A stretch of 64,000 bases of DNA from Myxococcales bacterium (GTDB lineage: Bacteria; Myxococcota; Myxococcia; Myxococcales; Myxococcaceae). The stretch covers positions 27,377-91,376 of the forward strand of contig JAUXRI010000313.1 in assembly GCA_030681895.1 (NCBI GenBank), given 5' to 3'. Shown piece by piece: positions 53,283-61,446 of the stretch; the first letter of the stretch is position 1, and each line of letters begins with the position of its first letter. The notes below the pieces were generated by a model that saw only the letters and a list, made by a program, of their open reading frames with translations, made no database searches and was not told the origin of the DNA. The translations under genes and the position numbers were made by a program.

Positions 53283-54419
53283 ATGACGCTCCCTCTCACG
53301 CAGCGCGTGGTGATGCTTGGCCAGTTTGGCGGCTCGGAGGGCTTCACCGTGATGGAGCAGCCGATGCCGAGCCCTGGTGTCGGCCAGGTGCTGGTGAAGG
53401 TGCTCGCGGCGAGTGTGCAGTTCACCGACGTCATCTTGCGCAAGGGCCGGTACCCCGACCTCAAGCAGAGGCCACCGCTCGTACTCGGCTACGACGTGGT
53501 TGGCGAGGTCGTCAAAGTGGGGCCCGGTGCCACCTCGCTCGTGGTGGGCCAACGCGTCGCCGACCTCACGATGACCGGGTCGTACGCTCAGTACCGAACG
53601 CTCGACGTGTCTCGCGTCGTCGTCGTTGATCCGGCGCTCGACCCAGCAGAGGTCACCTCGATGCTGTTGAGCTGGGTCATCGCCTTTCAGCTCCTCCATC
53701 GGGTCGCGCAGGTGCAGCGCGGTCAGCGATTGCTCGTGCTCGGCGCCGCCGGAGCGGTCGGCCAGGCGCTGGTCGTGCTCGGGAAACGCGCTGGCTGTGA
53801 GGTGTGGGGCGCGACCCGCGCTGAACATGCCGAGCTGATCCGAGCGCTCGGAGCGACGCACCTCGACAGCGACCACACTGACTTCGCGAAGGTGCTCCGA
53901 GGCGGCTTCGATGTCGTGCTCGACGGCATCGGGGAGCAGGGCTTCAGCCGTGCGTGGCGAGCCGTTTGCCCGACTGGCCGTCTGACCGCCTACGGGTTCT
54001 CTGCGGGCGTGAAGGCGAACGTCTCGCTCGCGACGCTCGGGCTCTGGTTCGCGAAGCTGTGGTGGTGGAACACGTTCTCGGGACCACGCAAGGCGACCTT
54101 CGTGTCCATCACCTCGCTGCGAGAGGAGCACCCCGCCTGGTTCGTCGAAGACGTCGGCGCCTTGATGACGATGTTGGCGCACGGAGAGATCAAGCCGCGG
54201 GTCGCTGAACGAATCGGGCTCGAAGCGGTGGCCGACGCGCACGCCCGCCTCGAACGGGGGCACCTCGAAGGGAAGATCGTGCTCATCCCCAACCCGCGAG
54301 CGCTCGCCGTCGTGCGCGGGCCTGATCGCAGCCTCAGCCACCTCGTCGCAGCAGGCGCCCCGGTCAAGTCGAGGATCGCCAGGACCAGCCCGAAGCCGAA
54401 CCTCTCGGGGCCCCGGTGA
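53283..54419 (+). CDS. Quinone oxidoreductase-like medium-chain dehydrogenase (zinc-free)
   Basis: 378 aa from ATG 53283, preceded by GAGG; the frame is open 21 codons upstream with another ATG. VLVKVLAASVQFTDVILRKG and LVLGYDVVGEVVKVG are the substrate half; LLVLGAAGAVGQALVVLGK is the NADPH-binding motif (A-x-x-G-x-x-G). No structural-zinc Cys cluster. It belongs to the QOR/crotonyl-reductase-like group; substrate unknown. It is followed by about 170 nt without a gene (54420-54589), holding one short inverted repeat. Confidence 0.85.
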   Translation: MTLPLTQRVVMLGQFGGSEGFTVMEQPMPSPGVGQVLVKVLAASVQFTDVILRKGRYPDLKQRPPLVLGYDVVGEVVKVGPGATSLVVGQRVADLTMTGSYAQYRTLDVSRVVVVDPALDPAEVTSMLLSWVIAFQLLHRVAQVQRGQRLLVLGAAGAVGQALVVLGKRAGCEVWGATRAEHAELIRALGATHLDSDHTDFAKVLRGGFDVVLDGIGEQGFSRAWRAVCPTGRLTAYGFSAGVKANVSLATLGLWFAKLWWWNTFSGPRKATFVSITSLREEHPAWFVEDVGALMTMLAHGEIKPRVAERIGLEAVADAHARLERGHLEGKIVLIPNPRALAVVRGPDRSLSHLVAAGAPVKSRIARTSPKPNLSGPR

Positions 54420-54483
54420 CGGTGGCCCACGTCTCGAGGCTCGCTGCGCTGGGCGTGTCGCGATTCCGCGCGATTCGCTCCAG

Positions 54484-54500
54484 CGTCACGTCGTGTGACG
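54484..54500. promoter_or_regulatory. Inverted repeat CGTCAC-N5-GTGACG
   Basis: A 6-bp inverted repeat with a 5-nt loop in the gap before the C39/HExxH gene, about 90 nt upstream of its start. It could be an operator or a weak stem; no second copy of exactly this form was found. Confidence 0.25.
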
Positions 54501-54589
54501 GTTCGTAACGAGCTGAAGCACGTTGGTCTCGCAGCGCCGCGATTTTCCAGGTGCCACGCCGTGGAATGCGTCTCGCAATCGTGGCGCGC

Positions 54590-55960
54590 ATGCACCTGCT
54601 CGTTGCGTTGGTCCTCACTGCGGCTCCGGCGTCGGTCACGCTCACCGGCTTTCCCTTCGTGAAACAGAAGCCCGACTTCTGTGGCGAGGCGGTCGTCGAG
54701 ATGGCGCTCGGCCGGCTCGGTCGCCGCGTCACGCAGGACGACGTCTTCAACGCGAGCGGGCTCGACCCACTCAAAGGGCGTGGCGTGTGGACGAACGAGC
54801 TCGCGACGTCGCTCCGGCGGCTCGGCGTGGAGCCCGGAAAGGTCTGGTACCGCGTAAACCCGAAAGACGCGGCCACTCAACTCGACGCGCAGTGGAGCGC
54901 CCTCCATGCCGACCTCGTCGCAGGTCAGCCCAGCATCGTGTGCATGCACTACGACGCCTCGCCGAAGACGACGGAGCACTTCCGGTTGATCACCGGCTAC
55001 GACGCCGCGCGCGACGAGGTCATCTACCAGGAGCCCGCCGTCGACGATGGCGCCGACCGCCGCATGCGGCGCGAAGACTTCCTGGCGTTGTGGACCTTCA
55101 AGCCCGCGAAGGACCGGTGGATGGTGATTCGGCTGCGCCTGCCGCCCGGTGTCGACATCGCGCCGCCGACCTTCGCCGCGCCAGACCCCGCGACGCTCTC
55201 GCAGCACGTGCAGGCGAGGAAGGCGACGCTCCCGAAAGGCACGACGCTGGTCTGGGAGAAGCCGTTCCTCGTCATCGGTGACGAGCAGCCCGAGACCGTT
55301 CGCGGCCGCGCGAAGGACGTGGTGCGCTGGTGTCGCGACCTGCTGCTCAAGGACTTCTTCCTCGAGGCGCCAGCGACGTTGCACGAGGTGTGGGTGTTGA
55401 AAGATGCACCGAGCTACCAGCGCGTCTCACGGGAGCTGTTCAACACCAACCCCGAGACGCCGTACGGCTACTACCTCGCTCGTCAGCGCGCGCTCGTGAT
55501 GAACATCAGGCCCGGGTACGGCACGCTCACGCATGAACTCGTGCACCCGTTCATGGACCACGCGTGGAGCCGGGTGCCCGCGTGGCTGAACGAAGGCGTC
55601 GCGTCGCTGTTCGAGTTTCCGTACGAGCACGAGGGGCATCTCAAGGGGCGGATCAACTGGAGGCTCCCGGCGCTGCAGCGGGGGCTCGCGGCGAAGACGG
55701 TGCCGAGCTTCAAGACCCTCACGCACCTGTCTGATGGCGCGTTCTACGAAGACCCCGACGGCGTGCACTACGCTGCGGCCCGCTACCTGTGCTTCTGGTT
55801 GCAGGAGAAGGGCCTGCTCACGGCGTTCGTGCGCCGCGCGCTCGAGCTGCAAGACGACGACGCGACGGGGTTTCGCGCGCTCACCGAGGTGCTCGGCGCC
55901 GACCCCGATACGAAGCGCGCCGAGTGGGAGACGTTCGTGAAAGCGTTGTCGCGGAGTTGA
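54590..55960 (+). CDS. Exported protein with C39-like cysteine peptidase and HExxH metallopeptidase-like domains
   Basis: 456 aa. Signal MHLLVALVLTAAPASV (a start 8 codons upstream, MRLAIVARM, is also possible). Residues about 18-180 are C39-like: FVKQKPDFCGEAVVEMAL places Cys31, with His130 in HFRLITGYD. Residues about 230-456 look like a zinc peptidase: HELVH (315-319) and a third ligand Glu335 in AWLNEGVASLFE. Each motif is complete, so it may cleave or process periplasmic proteins twice over, or one half may only bind. No peptide or transporter gene is near. Confidence 0.75.
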   Translation: MHLLVALVLTAAPASVTLTGFPFVKQKPDFCGEAVVEMALGRLGRRVTQDDVFNASGLDPLKGRGVWTNELATSLRRLGVEPGKVWYRVNPKDAATQLDAQWSALHADLVAGQPSIVCMHYDASPKTTEHFRLITGYDAARDEVIYQEPAVDDGADRRMRREDFLALWTFKPAKDRWMVIRLRLPPGVDIAPPTFAAPDPATLSQHVQARKATLPKGTTLVWEKPFLVIGDEQPETVRGRAKDVVRWCRDLLLKDFFLEAPATLHEVWVLKDAPSYQRVSRELFNTNPETPYGYYLARQRALVMNIRPGYGTLTHELVHPFMDHAWSRVPAWLNEGVASLFEFPYEHEGHLKGRINWRLPALQRGLAAKTVPSFKTLTHLSDGAFYEDPDGVHYAAARYLCFWLQEKGLLTAFVRRALELQDDDATGFRALTEVLGADPDTKRAEWETFVKALSRS

Positions 55961-56026
55961 GGGGCTGAACGCTGTCGCCGTCGGACGTCGCGTTCACTGC
56001 TGCTGCGGTGCTGGTAGCCTCCGACG

Positions 56027-56797
56027 ATGCGCAGCGTCTCGTTGAACATGACTCACCGGTGGGTGCTTCTTCTCCTCGCCGTCGCCGCGGTGTCCGTCGG
56101 GGCTGCGTGTCAGACGGCACGCTGTACGCCCGAGACCTGCGTCGGTTGTTGCGACAGCGCGGGCGAGTGCGTCGGTGGGAACCAGCCCTCGAGCTGTGGG
56201 GTCAGCGGCGCGGCCTGTACTGTCTGTACGTCAGGTGAGCGCTGCTCGCGTGGTGCCTGCGTGCAAGGTGGCGGTGCTTCCGGAGGGGGCGCGTCTGGCG
56301 GCGGTGCGTCTGGCGGCGCGCCTGCTGGCGGAGCGGCGGGTGGCGGCGACCCGTTCGCGGGCACGCTGGACGCAGGAATCAACGACGTCATCGGGCAACG
56401 ATGCCAGACGCACACCCGTGAGAGCGCTGAGTGCCCTCTCTTTCGGGGCGTTCGCCTCGACTGCGCACCAGTCGTGACGGTCGGGGGCGCCGCGAGCGTG
56501 TGCAAGTTCGTCTGCGAGGCCGATGGTGGCTGCGCCGGTGGCCGCGGTGAGTGCGTGTTCGGGGTCTGGGGAGGAGGCGTCTGCCAGGACTGCATCTTCC
56601 GGTGTACCGGCGCGGACGGCGGGCGGAACGATTGCGAAGCCAACGAGCGCTGCGCCAGCACGGACCCGCTGCTCGTCACGGGGAGCTTCTGCGCCGCCGA
56701 CTGCCGCCTTCGCGGGAACTCCTGCGTTTCCGGCAGCTGCCAGGCCAACGGAACCTGCAGCCTGGGCAGACCGGCGTTTCACTGCATGCGCTATTGA
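56027..56797 (+). CDS. Cys-rich lipoprotein with Gly-rich linker
   Basis: 256 aa. ATG 56027; a second ATG at 56048 (MTHRWVLLLLAVAAVSVGAAC) also gives a good lipoprotein signal (lipobox GAAC, Cys28 of the longer form). An N-terminal knot-like part (CTPETCVGCCDSAGEC) is followed by GGGAS repeats (residues about 81-107) and a second Cys-rich part with about 14 Cys. This form (lipobox, Cys module, Gly linker, Cys module) is common in myxobacterial surface lipoproteins. Function unknown. Convergent with the next minus-strand gene. Confidence 0.75.
   Translation: MRSVSLNMTHRWVLLLLAVAAVSVGAACQTARCTPETCVGCCDSAGECVGGNQPSSCGVSGAACTVCTSGERCSRGACVQGGGASGGGASGGGASGGAPAGGAAGGGDPFAGTLDAGINDVIGQRCQTHTRESAECPLFRGVRLDCAPVVTVGGAASVCKFVCEADGGCAGGRGECVFGVWGGGVCQDCIFRCTGADGGRNDCEANERCASTDPLLVTGSFCAADCRLRGNSCVSGSCQANGTCSLGRPAFHCMRY
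56267..56347 (+). repeat. Gly-rich coding repeat (GGGAS units)
   Basis: About 80 bp of near-identical GGCGGTGCGTCTGGC-like units coding for the GGGAS linker of the Cys-rich lipoprotein. Three successive five-residue copies are visible. Confidence 0.65.
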
Positions 56798-56861
56798 TGG
56801 CGTGCCGCAGCGACGGAGGGAGCTCCAGCGCGTCTGAGTTCGAGAGGCGCTGCCGGCTCGG

Positions 56862-57353
56862 CTACGCGGAAGGAGACGAGCCGCGGTGCTGAGCGACCCT
56901 CGCTGTCCACGCGCGTTGCTGCTCGACGCCGTAGCCGGCGATCACCTGCGGCACGCGGCTCACCACGAAGGCCATCAGCCGCTCACCGTCCTTGCGTGAG
57001 GCGTTGATGGTGACCAGGTCTCCGTCGACGAAGTACAGCTTGAGCGCGTTGACGGATCCGGTCGTCAGGTGCGCCCAGGCCACGTCCTTCCCGTCCGTGC
57101 TCAGCGAGCGATACGGGCGCGTTGCCTCTGCCTTCCAGAAGCGCTTCGCGCTCGAGAACATCAGCCACGCGACCCAGAGGAAGACGAGCCCCATGAGGCC
57201 GATGAAGATCGTCTGGCCGGTGATTCCCGACGAGAGCTTCGTGGCGAAGGCGGCGAGGACGAGGCCCGCGAGGCCCAGCACCACCACGCCGATGACGGCG
57301 TCTTGCATCGCGGTACGGCGAATCTGTCGTGCCAGGAGCTCGAGTTCGGTCAT
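56862..57353 (-). CDS. Membrane protein with two N-terminal segments
   Basis: 163 aa. Two hydrophobic segments in the first half (VIGVVVLGLAGLVLAAFAT; IFIGLMGLVFLWVAWLMFSSA) and a soluble C-terminal half of mixed structure (RPYRSLSTDGKDVAWAHL), probably cytosolic. No known motif. It lies downstream of the exported L7/L12-repeat gene on the same strand (63-nt gap), so the two may be co-transcribed. Confidence 0.6.
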   Translation of the reverse strand: MTELELLARQIRRTAMQDAVIGVVVLGLAGLVLAAFATKLSSGITGQTIFIGLMGLVFLWVAWLMFSSAKRFWKAEATRPYRSLSTDGKDVAWAHLTTGSVNALKLYFVDGDLVTINASRKDGERLMAFVVSRVPQVIAGYGVEQQRAWTARVAQHRGSSPSA

Positions 57354-57416
57354 GGTTTTGGTGGTACCGCGATGTCTCGCGCTACTCCACTGGTCGGTGG
57401 CCTGGGATTCGGGCGC

Positions 57417-58148
57417 TCATGGCGCTGCGGCCGGTCTGACCTCGGCCGTCGCTCCGGCGGCCTTCAGCTTCTCCATCAGAGCAGCTGCGTCGGCCGCGCT
57501 GAGTCCTTCTTTGAGCACCGTCGGAGCGCGCTCGACCAGGTCCTTGCTCTCCTTCAGCCCGAGCCCGGTCGCCACGCGCACTTCCTTGATGACGAGAATC
57601 TTGTTCGCACCCGTGACGAGCAGCCACACCGCGCCACCCGTCGTCGTTGGAGCAGGTGCTGGCGTTGGCGGGGGCGGGGAAGCGGCGTCTCGCGTCTCGG
57701 CGGTCGCCCCGGCGGCCTTCAGTCTTGCCACGAGCGCGTCGGCATCGGCGCGAGGCACGGCGTCCTTCACGAGCGTGGGCGCGCGCTCGACCAGTTCTTT
57801 GCTGTCCTTGAGCCCGAGCTTCGTGAAGTCCTTCACCTCTTTGATGACCGGAATCTTGTTGGGCCCGATGGTGAGCAGCCACACCGCCACCACTTCGCTG
57901 CGGACCTCAGCGCTCGCGCCTGCCGCCTTGAACTTCGCCACCAGCGCCTCGGCGTCAGCTTGCGAGAGCCCTTCCTTCACCACCGTTGGCGCGCGCTCGG
58001 CCAGCTCCTTCGACTCCTTGAGGCCAAGTGTCGTGGCGGCTCTGATCTCCTTGATCACCGAGATCTTGTTGGGACCCGCAGACGTCAGCCACACGGCCTC
58101 TGCGTGAGCGACGGACGCGACGAGCAGGACGACGAAGAAGGAGCGCAT
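57417..58148 (-). CDS. Exported protein of three ribosomal L7/L12 C-terminal domains
   Basis: 243 aa. Signal peptide MRSFFVVLLVASVAHA. Three 66-residue repeats at 18-83, 88-153 and 173-238, the last two joined by a Pro/Thr linker. Each matches the C-terminal domain of ribosomal protein L7/L12: NK-x-x-VIKE-[IV]-[RK], then LGLK-[ED]-SK-[ED]-L-x-ERAPT, then LKAAGATAE at the end. The dimerising N-domain and hinge of bL12 are missing. This cannot be the ribosomal bL12; the signal peptide puts it in the periplasm. The fold is a compact protein-binding module, so it may be an adaptor. Function unknown. Confidence 0.85.
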   Translation of the reverse strand: MRSFFVVLLVASVAHAEAVWLTSAGPNKISVIKEIRAATTLGLKESKELAERAPTVVKEGLSQADAEALVAKFKAAGASAEVRSEVVAVWLLTIGPNKIPVIKEVKDFTKLGLKDSKELVERAPTLVKDAVPRADADALVARLKAAGATAETRDAASPPPPTPAPAPTTTGGAVWLLVTGANKILVIKEVRVATGLGLKESKDLVERAPTVLKEGLSAADAAALMEKLKAAGATAEVRPAAAP

Positions 58149-58161
58149 GCCCCACTGTCCC

Positions 58162-59433
58162 TCAAGCGGCCGGCTTCGTCTTCTTCACCAGCTCACGAGG
58201 CGTCGGCGGTCTCGGGTCTGGCGCGTCGAACGGCTCGACAACCAATTCGAACACACCGTTGTCGAACGGCGCACCCGGAGCTGCTTGCTTCAGCACGAGG
58301 CGCTCCCGTTTCCCGTCGGCCTGCATCGAGCGCGCGCGGAAATGACAGTACGGATTGTTCCCGGGCCGGTCGAAGAAGGCATGCGCGGTGAACGTGCAGC
58401 CACCCATGCAGCTCTCGGCGAACGGGCACGTGCGACAGAAGCCCCACAGGTCCTCGACGGTGCGCGTGCGCGCGAACGCGAGCTGCGGCGTGTCGTTCCA
58501 GAGTGACTCCAGCGACCGGGTCGCGAGCGAGCCGCCAAGGTAGTGCCGGCTCTGCAACGAGGGACACCCCTTCACGCCACCGTCGGCCTCGATGCCCATC
58601 ACGAACTTCCCGGCCTGACAGCCGAGCCAGTAGTCCGTCATGCCTTTCCCGGGAGACCGCAGCGTCGTCTCCTCAGGCCCGAAGTAGCCCAGGTTGTTTC
58701 CCGGCATGAGCAGCACGCCGTCCGAGAAGCCACGTTCCTTGAGCGCCACGAGCCTCGGCATCAGGTCCAGCAGGTCCCACGGCTGGAGCAACATCGCCGG
58801 CCGGTCCGACGCGCGGCCGATGGGCGTGGTCAACATCACCTGCCACGCGCTGATGCCGCACTCGCGCAGGTGCTCGTAGAGCGCTTCGACGTCACCCAGG
58901 TTGAGCCGGTTGAAGTTGGTGTTCGCGGCCGTGCGCAGCCCCACGTCGCGGAACGCCTTCAACGCCGCCGTCGCGGACGCGAAGCTGCCTTTGCTCGCGC
59001 GCATCAGGTCGTGCGTCACCTCGAGCCCGTCGACGCTCACCGACACGCTGTGGAGCCCCGCCTCGCGCATCTTCGCGGCGAGCTCGGGCGTGATGCTCCG
59101 GCCGCCCGTCGTCATCGTGGGCCGAATGCCCTTCGTCCGCAGCGCGCGGATCAGCTCGTAGAAGCCCGGGTGCAGGTACGCCTCACCACCGATGAGCACG
59201 ACCTCGAACGTCTGCATCGCCGCGAGCTGGTCGACGACGCCGAGCGCCTGCGCGGTGGTCAACTCATCGGGTCGCGCCACGCCCGCACGGGAGCCGCAGT
59301 GCGTACACGGCTGGTCGCACGCGAGCGTCAGCTCCCAGACGACGTAGGTCGGCCGGTGCCCGGTGCGAACGTCGAACCGTCTGAAGACCTCGTCGCGCGC
59401 CGACGAAGCGGAGTCGTCAGGGCGTGCCGCCAT
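58162..59433 (-). CDS. Radical SAM/SPASM enzyme
   Basis: 423 aa. ATG 59433. The 4Fe-4S motif CDQPCTHC (C39, C43, C46) follows VVWELTLACDQPCTHC; GGEAYLHPGF is a common SAM-binding region, and NTNFNRLNL a typical strand. C-terminal SPASM-type Cys: GCPSL, then CRTCPFAESCMGGC and PYCHF, for auxiliary clusters. It probably modifies a peptide or protein. The start overlaps the stop of the small Cys-rich gene by 17 nt, which makes that small protein its most likely substrate or partner. Confidence 0.9.
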   Translation of the reverse strand: MAARPDDSASSARDEVFRRFDVRTGHRPTYVVWELTLACDQPCTHCGSRAGVARPDELTTAQALGVVDQLAAMQTFEVVLIGGEAYLHPGFYELIRALRTKGIRPTMTTGGRSITPELAAKMREAGLHSVSVSVDGLEVTHDLMRASKGSFASATAALKAFRDVGLRTAANTNFNRLNLGDVEALYEHLRECGISAWQVMLTTPIGRASDRPAMLLQPWDLLDLMPRLVALKERGFSDGVLLMPGNNLGYFGPEETTLRSPGKGMTDYWLGCQAGKFVMGIEADGGVKGCPSLQSRHYLGGSLATRSLESLWNDTPQLAFARTRTVEDLWGFCRTCPFAESCMGGCTFTAHAFFDRPGNNPYCHFRARSMQADGKRERLVLKQAAPGAPFDNGVFELVVEPFDAPDPRPPTPRELVKKTKPAA

Positions 59434-59713
59434 CGGTGAAGCACGGATCGTTCCGGTCCTTCCTCGGGTCACCGCCATCGGGGAGCAGGGTGGTGCACTG
59501 GCCCGGGCAGCCGTTGGTGCCGCCGTCGACCTGCTTCGAGACACACGGGACGCCGTAGAGGGCCATCTGCGAGCCGCAGTTGCTCACCGCGATGGCGACG
59601 AGCCCGAGCGCCGCAGCCTTGAGGCCCCGCGTCTTGCGAGACGACACGACACAGTTCGGACACGCGTCGAGACCGGCGGGCACGATGCCCTGACAGGACA
59701 CACACTGGTTCAC
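59417..59713 (-). CDS. Small Cys-rich protein of the radical SAM operon
   Basis: 98 aa. Zinc-ribbon-like start (CVSCQGIVPAGLDACPNC, two Cys pairs), a basic stretch, a hydrophobic piece (LKAAALGLVAIAVSNCGS) and a C-terminal tail with MALYGVP and further Cys (PCVSK, GCPGQC, DPCF). The tail could be the target of the radical SAM enzyme; the front part could hold a zinc ion. It lies between a ferritin-like gene and the radical SAM gene on the same strand. No family name is given; a modified peptide precursor is a possibility, not shown. Confidence 0.6.
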   Translation of the reverse strand: MNQCVSCQGIVPAGLDACPNCVVSSRKTRGLKAAALGLVAIAVSNCGSQMALYGVPCVSKQVDGGTNGCPGQCTTLLPDGGDPRKDRNDPCFTDGGTP

Positions 59714-59783
59714 GAATCACCCCGAGACGACGAGAGGCCGGCAGTGTGCCTGCCTCTCCCGTCTGGAGCAATTCGTCAGCGCG

Positions 59784-60407
59784 TCACCCGCCGGTCGGCA
59801 GGCGCCGCAGCAGGTCCGACAGCTCGTCGGCGTGGTCTTCTTCCTGCGCCAGAATGTCCTCGAAGAGGCGCCGCGTCGTCGGGTCCCTGTCGGCGACGAA
59901 CCGCACCAGCGCCGTGTACGTCTCGATGGCGATTCGTTCGGCCACCAGGTCTTCGGTCAACATGTGCTGGAGCGAGGTGCTCACCACGTAGTCGGTGTGG
60001 CTGCGGCTCGCGAGGCCCTGCGGCGAGAAGTCGGGGACACCACCGAGCTGGGTGATGCGGCTGGCGAGCCGATCGGCGTGCGCCAGCTCTTCCTGGGAGT
60101 GCTGCAGCAGCTCTCCCGTCACGGCAAACCCTGCGATGCCTCCCTGGGACGCGCTCATGAAGTGATGGCTGCGATAGCGCAGCGCGCACACCAGCTCGGT
60201 CGAGAGCGCGTCGTTGAGCAGCGAGATGATCTGCTGATGGTCGGCCTGGTTGCCGATGGTGACCGCGCCGTCTTCGAGGTGCTCGCGCGCGCGCGCCTTG
60301 ATGGCCTCGAGGTCGAGCACGAAGGCGCTGGGCGTCGGCTCGGACTTCGCGAGGTGCCCGTTGTCGTCGACCGGCCGCGTCTTCACGGTGATGGAGGCAG
60401 AAGTCAT
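59784..60407 (-). CDS. Ferritin-like/bacterioferritin-type protein
   Basis: 207 aa from ATG 60407 (AGGGTGACGTC before it; a GTG 30 nt upstream is an alternative). Four-helix signs: HQQIISLLNDALSTELVCALR, ELLQHSQEELAHADRLASR (E-x-x-H carboxylate/His pair), TDYVVSTSLQHMLTEDLVAER and LAQEEDHADELSDLL. This fits a ferritin-like di-iron protein of the bacterioferritin/Dps neighbourhood. First gene of a probable three-gene operon with the Cys-rich protein and the radical SAM enzyme. It may store iron or handle peroxide, protecting the iron-sulfur enzyme. Confidence 0.85.
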   Translation of the reverse strand: MTSASITVKTRPVDDNGHLAKSEPTPSAFVLDLEAIKARAREHLEDGAVTIGNQADHQQIISLLNDALSTELVCALRYRSHHFMSASQGGIAGFAVTGELLQHSQEELAHADRLASRITQLGGVPDFSPQGLASRSHTDYVVSTSLQHMLTEDLVAERIAIETYTALVRFVADRDPTTRRLFEDILAQEEDHADELSDLLRRLPTGG

Positions 60408-60547
60408 GACGTCACCCTGTGGTTCCTGCTGGGACACTGCGTCGGCTCGGAGGAGTTCATTCGCCTTCGCTGAATCAGCTCCCGAGCCAACGCCGGCGTG
60501 AACGATGGCGGTCGCTTGGCGCTCGCGCGTTTCCGAGGTCCATCGAG

Positions 60548-60567
60548 TTGACGTGGCGAGCCGTCAA
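60548..60567. promoter_or_regulatory. Inverted repeat TTGACG-N8-CGTCAA
   Basis: A perfect 6-bp inverted repeat in the 245-nt region (60408-60652) between the divergent ferritin-like and lectin-like genes. The left arm TTGACG also resembles a -35 element for the plus-strand gene. Possible operator. Confidence 0.3.
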
Positions 60568-60652
60568 GCTGGTTGGGTTCGGGTTGTCGCCCGGGTTCCT
60601 GTAACGTGCGCGCGCCTGAACCACGTCGTTCGGAGCACCCAGGAGCGCTTCC

Positions 60653-61429
60653 ATGAAGGCCACGAACTCGGAATTGATCAGCCTCGTCGCAGGTGAGCTC
60701 GACGCGAACACCCTCGCCTCACGTCACGGCGTCGACGTCGAGACCGTCGGTGACTGGCGGGCCGCGTTCCTCGCCGGCATGCGTGCGGCCGAGGGTGCGC
60801 GTGGCGGACGAACGCGCTGGGGCCGGGTGCTCCTCACGGGCTGCGTCGTCATCGCCACCGTGGCGCTCGCGCAGACGCTGACCCCGATGACGCCAGACGC
60901 GCCCGCGCGGGCCGACGAGGTGAACGGGAACTTCACGCTGCTCAAGCAGTGGCTCGAGGCGAAGGTCGGCACGGTGAGCGCCAACTTGAACCCTGGCACC
61001 GGCACCATCACCACCACGGGCTCCATCTCGGGCAGCACGCTCTTCGCCTCGGGCACCATCACGTCTGGAGGCGCCATCATTGCGGCGAGCAACCTCACGG
61101 CAGCGAACGGCGACGTGCGCATGGGCTCGGCGTTCGCCCCGCGCGCCGACGAGAACCTGCGCATCGTTCGCGGCACCGTCACGGCGGCTTCGCCGAGCGG
61201 CACGGGCTACACGTCGACCGGCGGCGGCACCACGACGCAGACCATCACCTTCACGCGGCCCTTCAGCGCCACGCCCACCGTCGTCTGCAACGTCGGCCCC
61301 GGTGCAGCGAGCGCCGATGCGTGCAACTTCGTCTCGATCTCGACGACGGGCTTCGTCTCGACGACCGGCACCCGGAACGCGCAATTCACCCCGTCGAACA
61401 TCACCTTCATCGCCATCGGTCCGAACTGA
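60653..61429 (+). CDS. Membrane-anchored protein with HTH-like N-terminus and H-type-lectin-like C-terminus
   Basis: 258 aa. The first 45 residues look like a transposase-type HTH (LVAGELDANTLASRHGVDVETVGDW), followed by a basic piece, one membrane segment (VLLTGCVVIATVALAQ), a Gly/Thr/Ser-rich low-complexity stalk (residues about 105-160), and a C-terminal beta domain (TTQTITFTRPFSATPTVVCNV...FIAIG) in the style of H-type lectins. So a cytosolic DNA- or protein-binding head may be linked through the membrane to an outside binding domain. Function unknown. Confidence 0.65.
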   Translation: MKATNSELISLVAGELDANTLASRHGVDVETVGDWRAAFLAGMRAAEGARGGRTRWGRVLLTGCVVIATVALAQTLTPMTPDAPARADEVNGNFTLLKQWLEAKVGTVSANLNPGTGTITTTGSISGSTLFASGTITSGGAIIAASNLTAANGDVRMGSAFAPRADENLRIVRGTVTAASPSGTGYTSTGGGTTTQTITFTRPFSATPTVVCNVGPGAASADACNFVSISTTGFVSTTGTRNAQFTPSNITFIAIGPN

Positions 61430-61446
61430 GGCGGGCGGCTCCGGCG

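Noticed and set aside
57417..58148. Calling this gene the ribosomal protein L7/L12 (rplL)
   Set aside because: It has a signal peptide, three copies of the C-terminal domain and no N-terminal dimerisation domain, and there are no ribosomal or RNA polymerase genes next to it.
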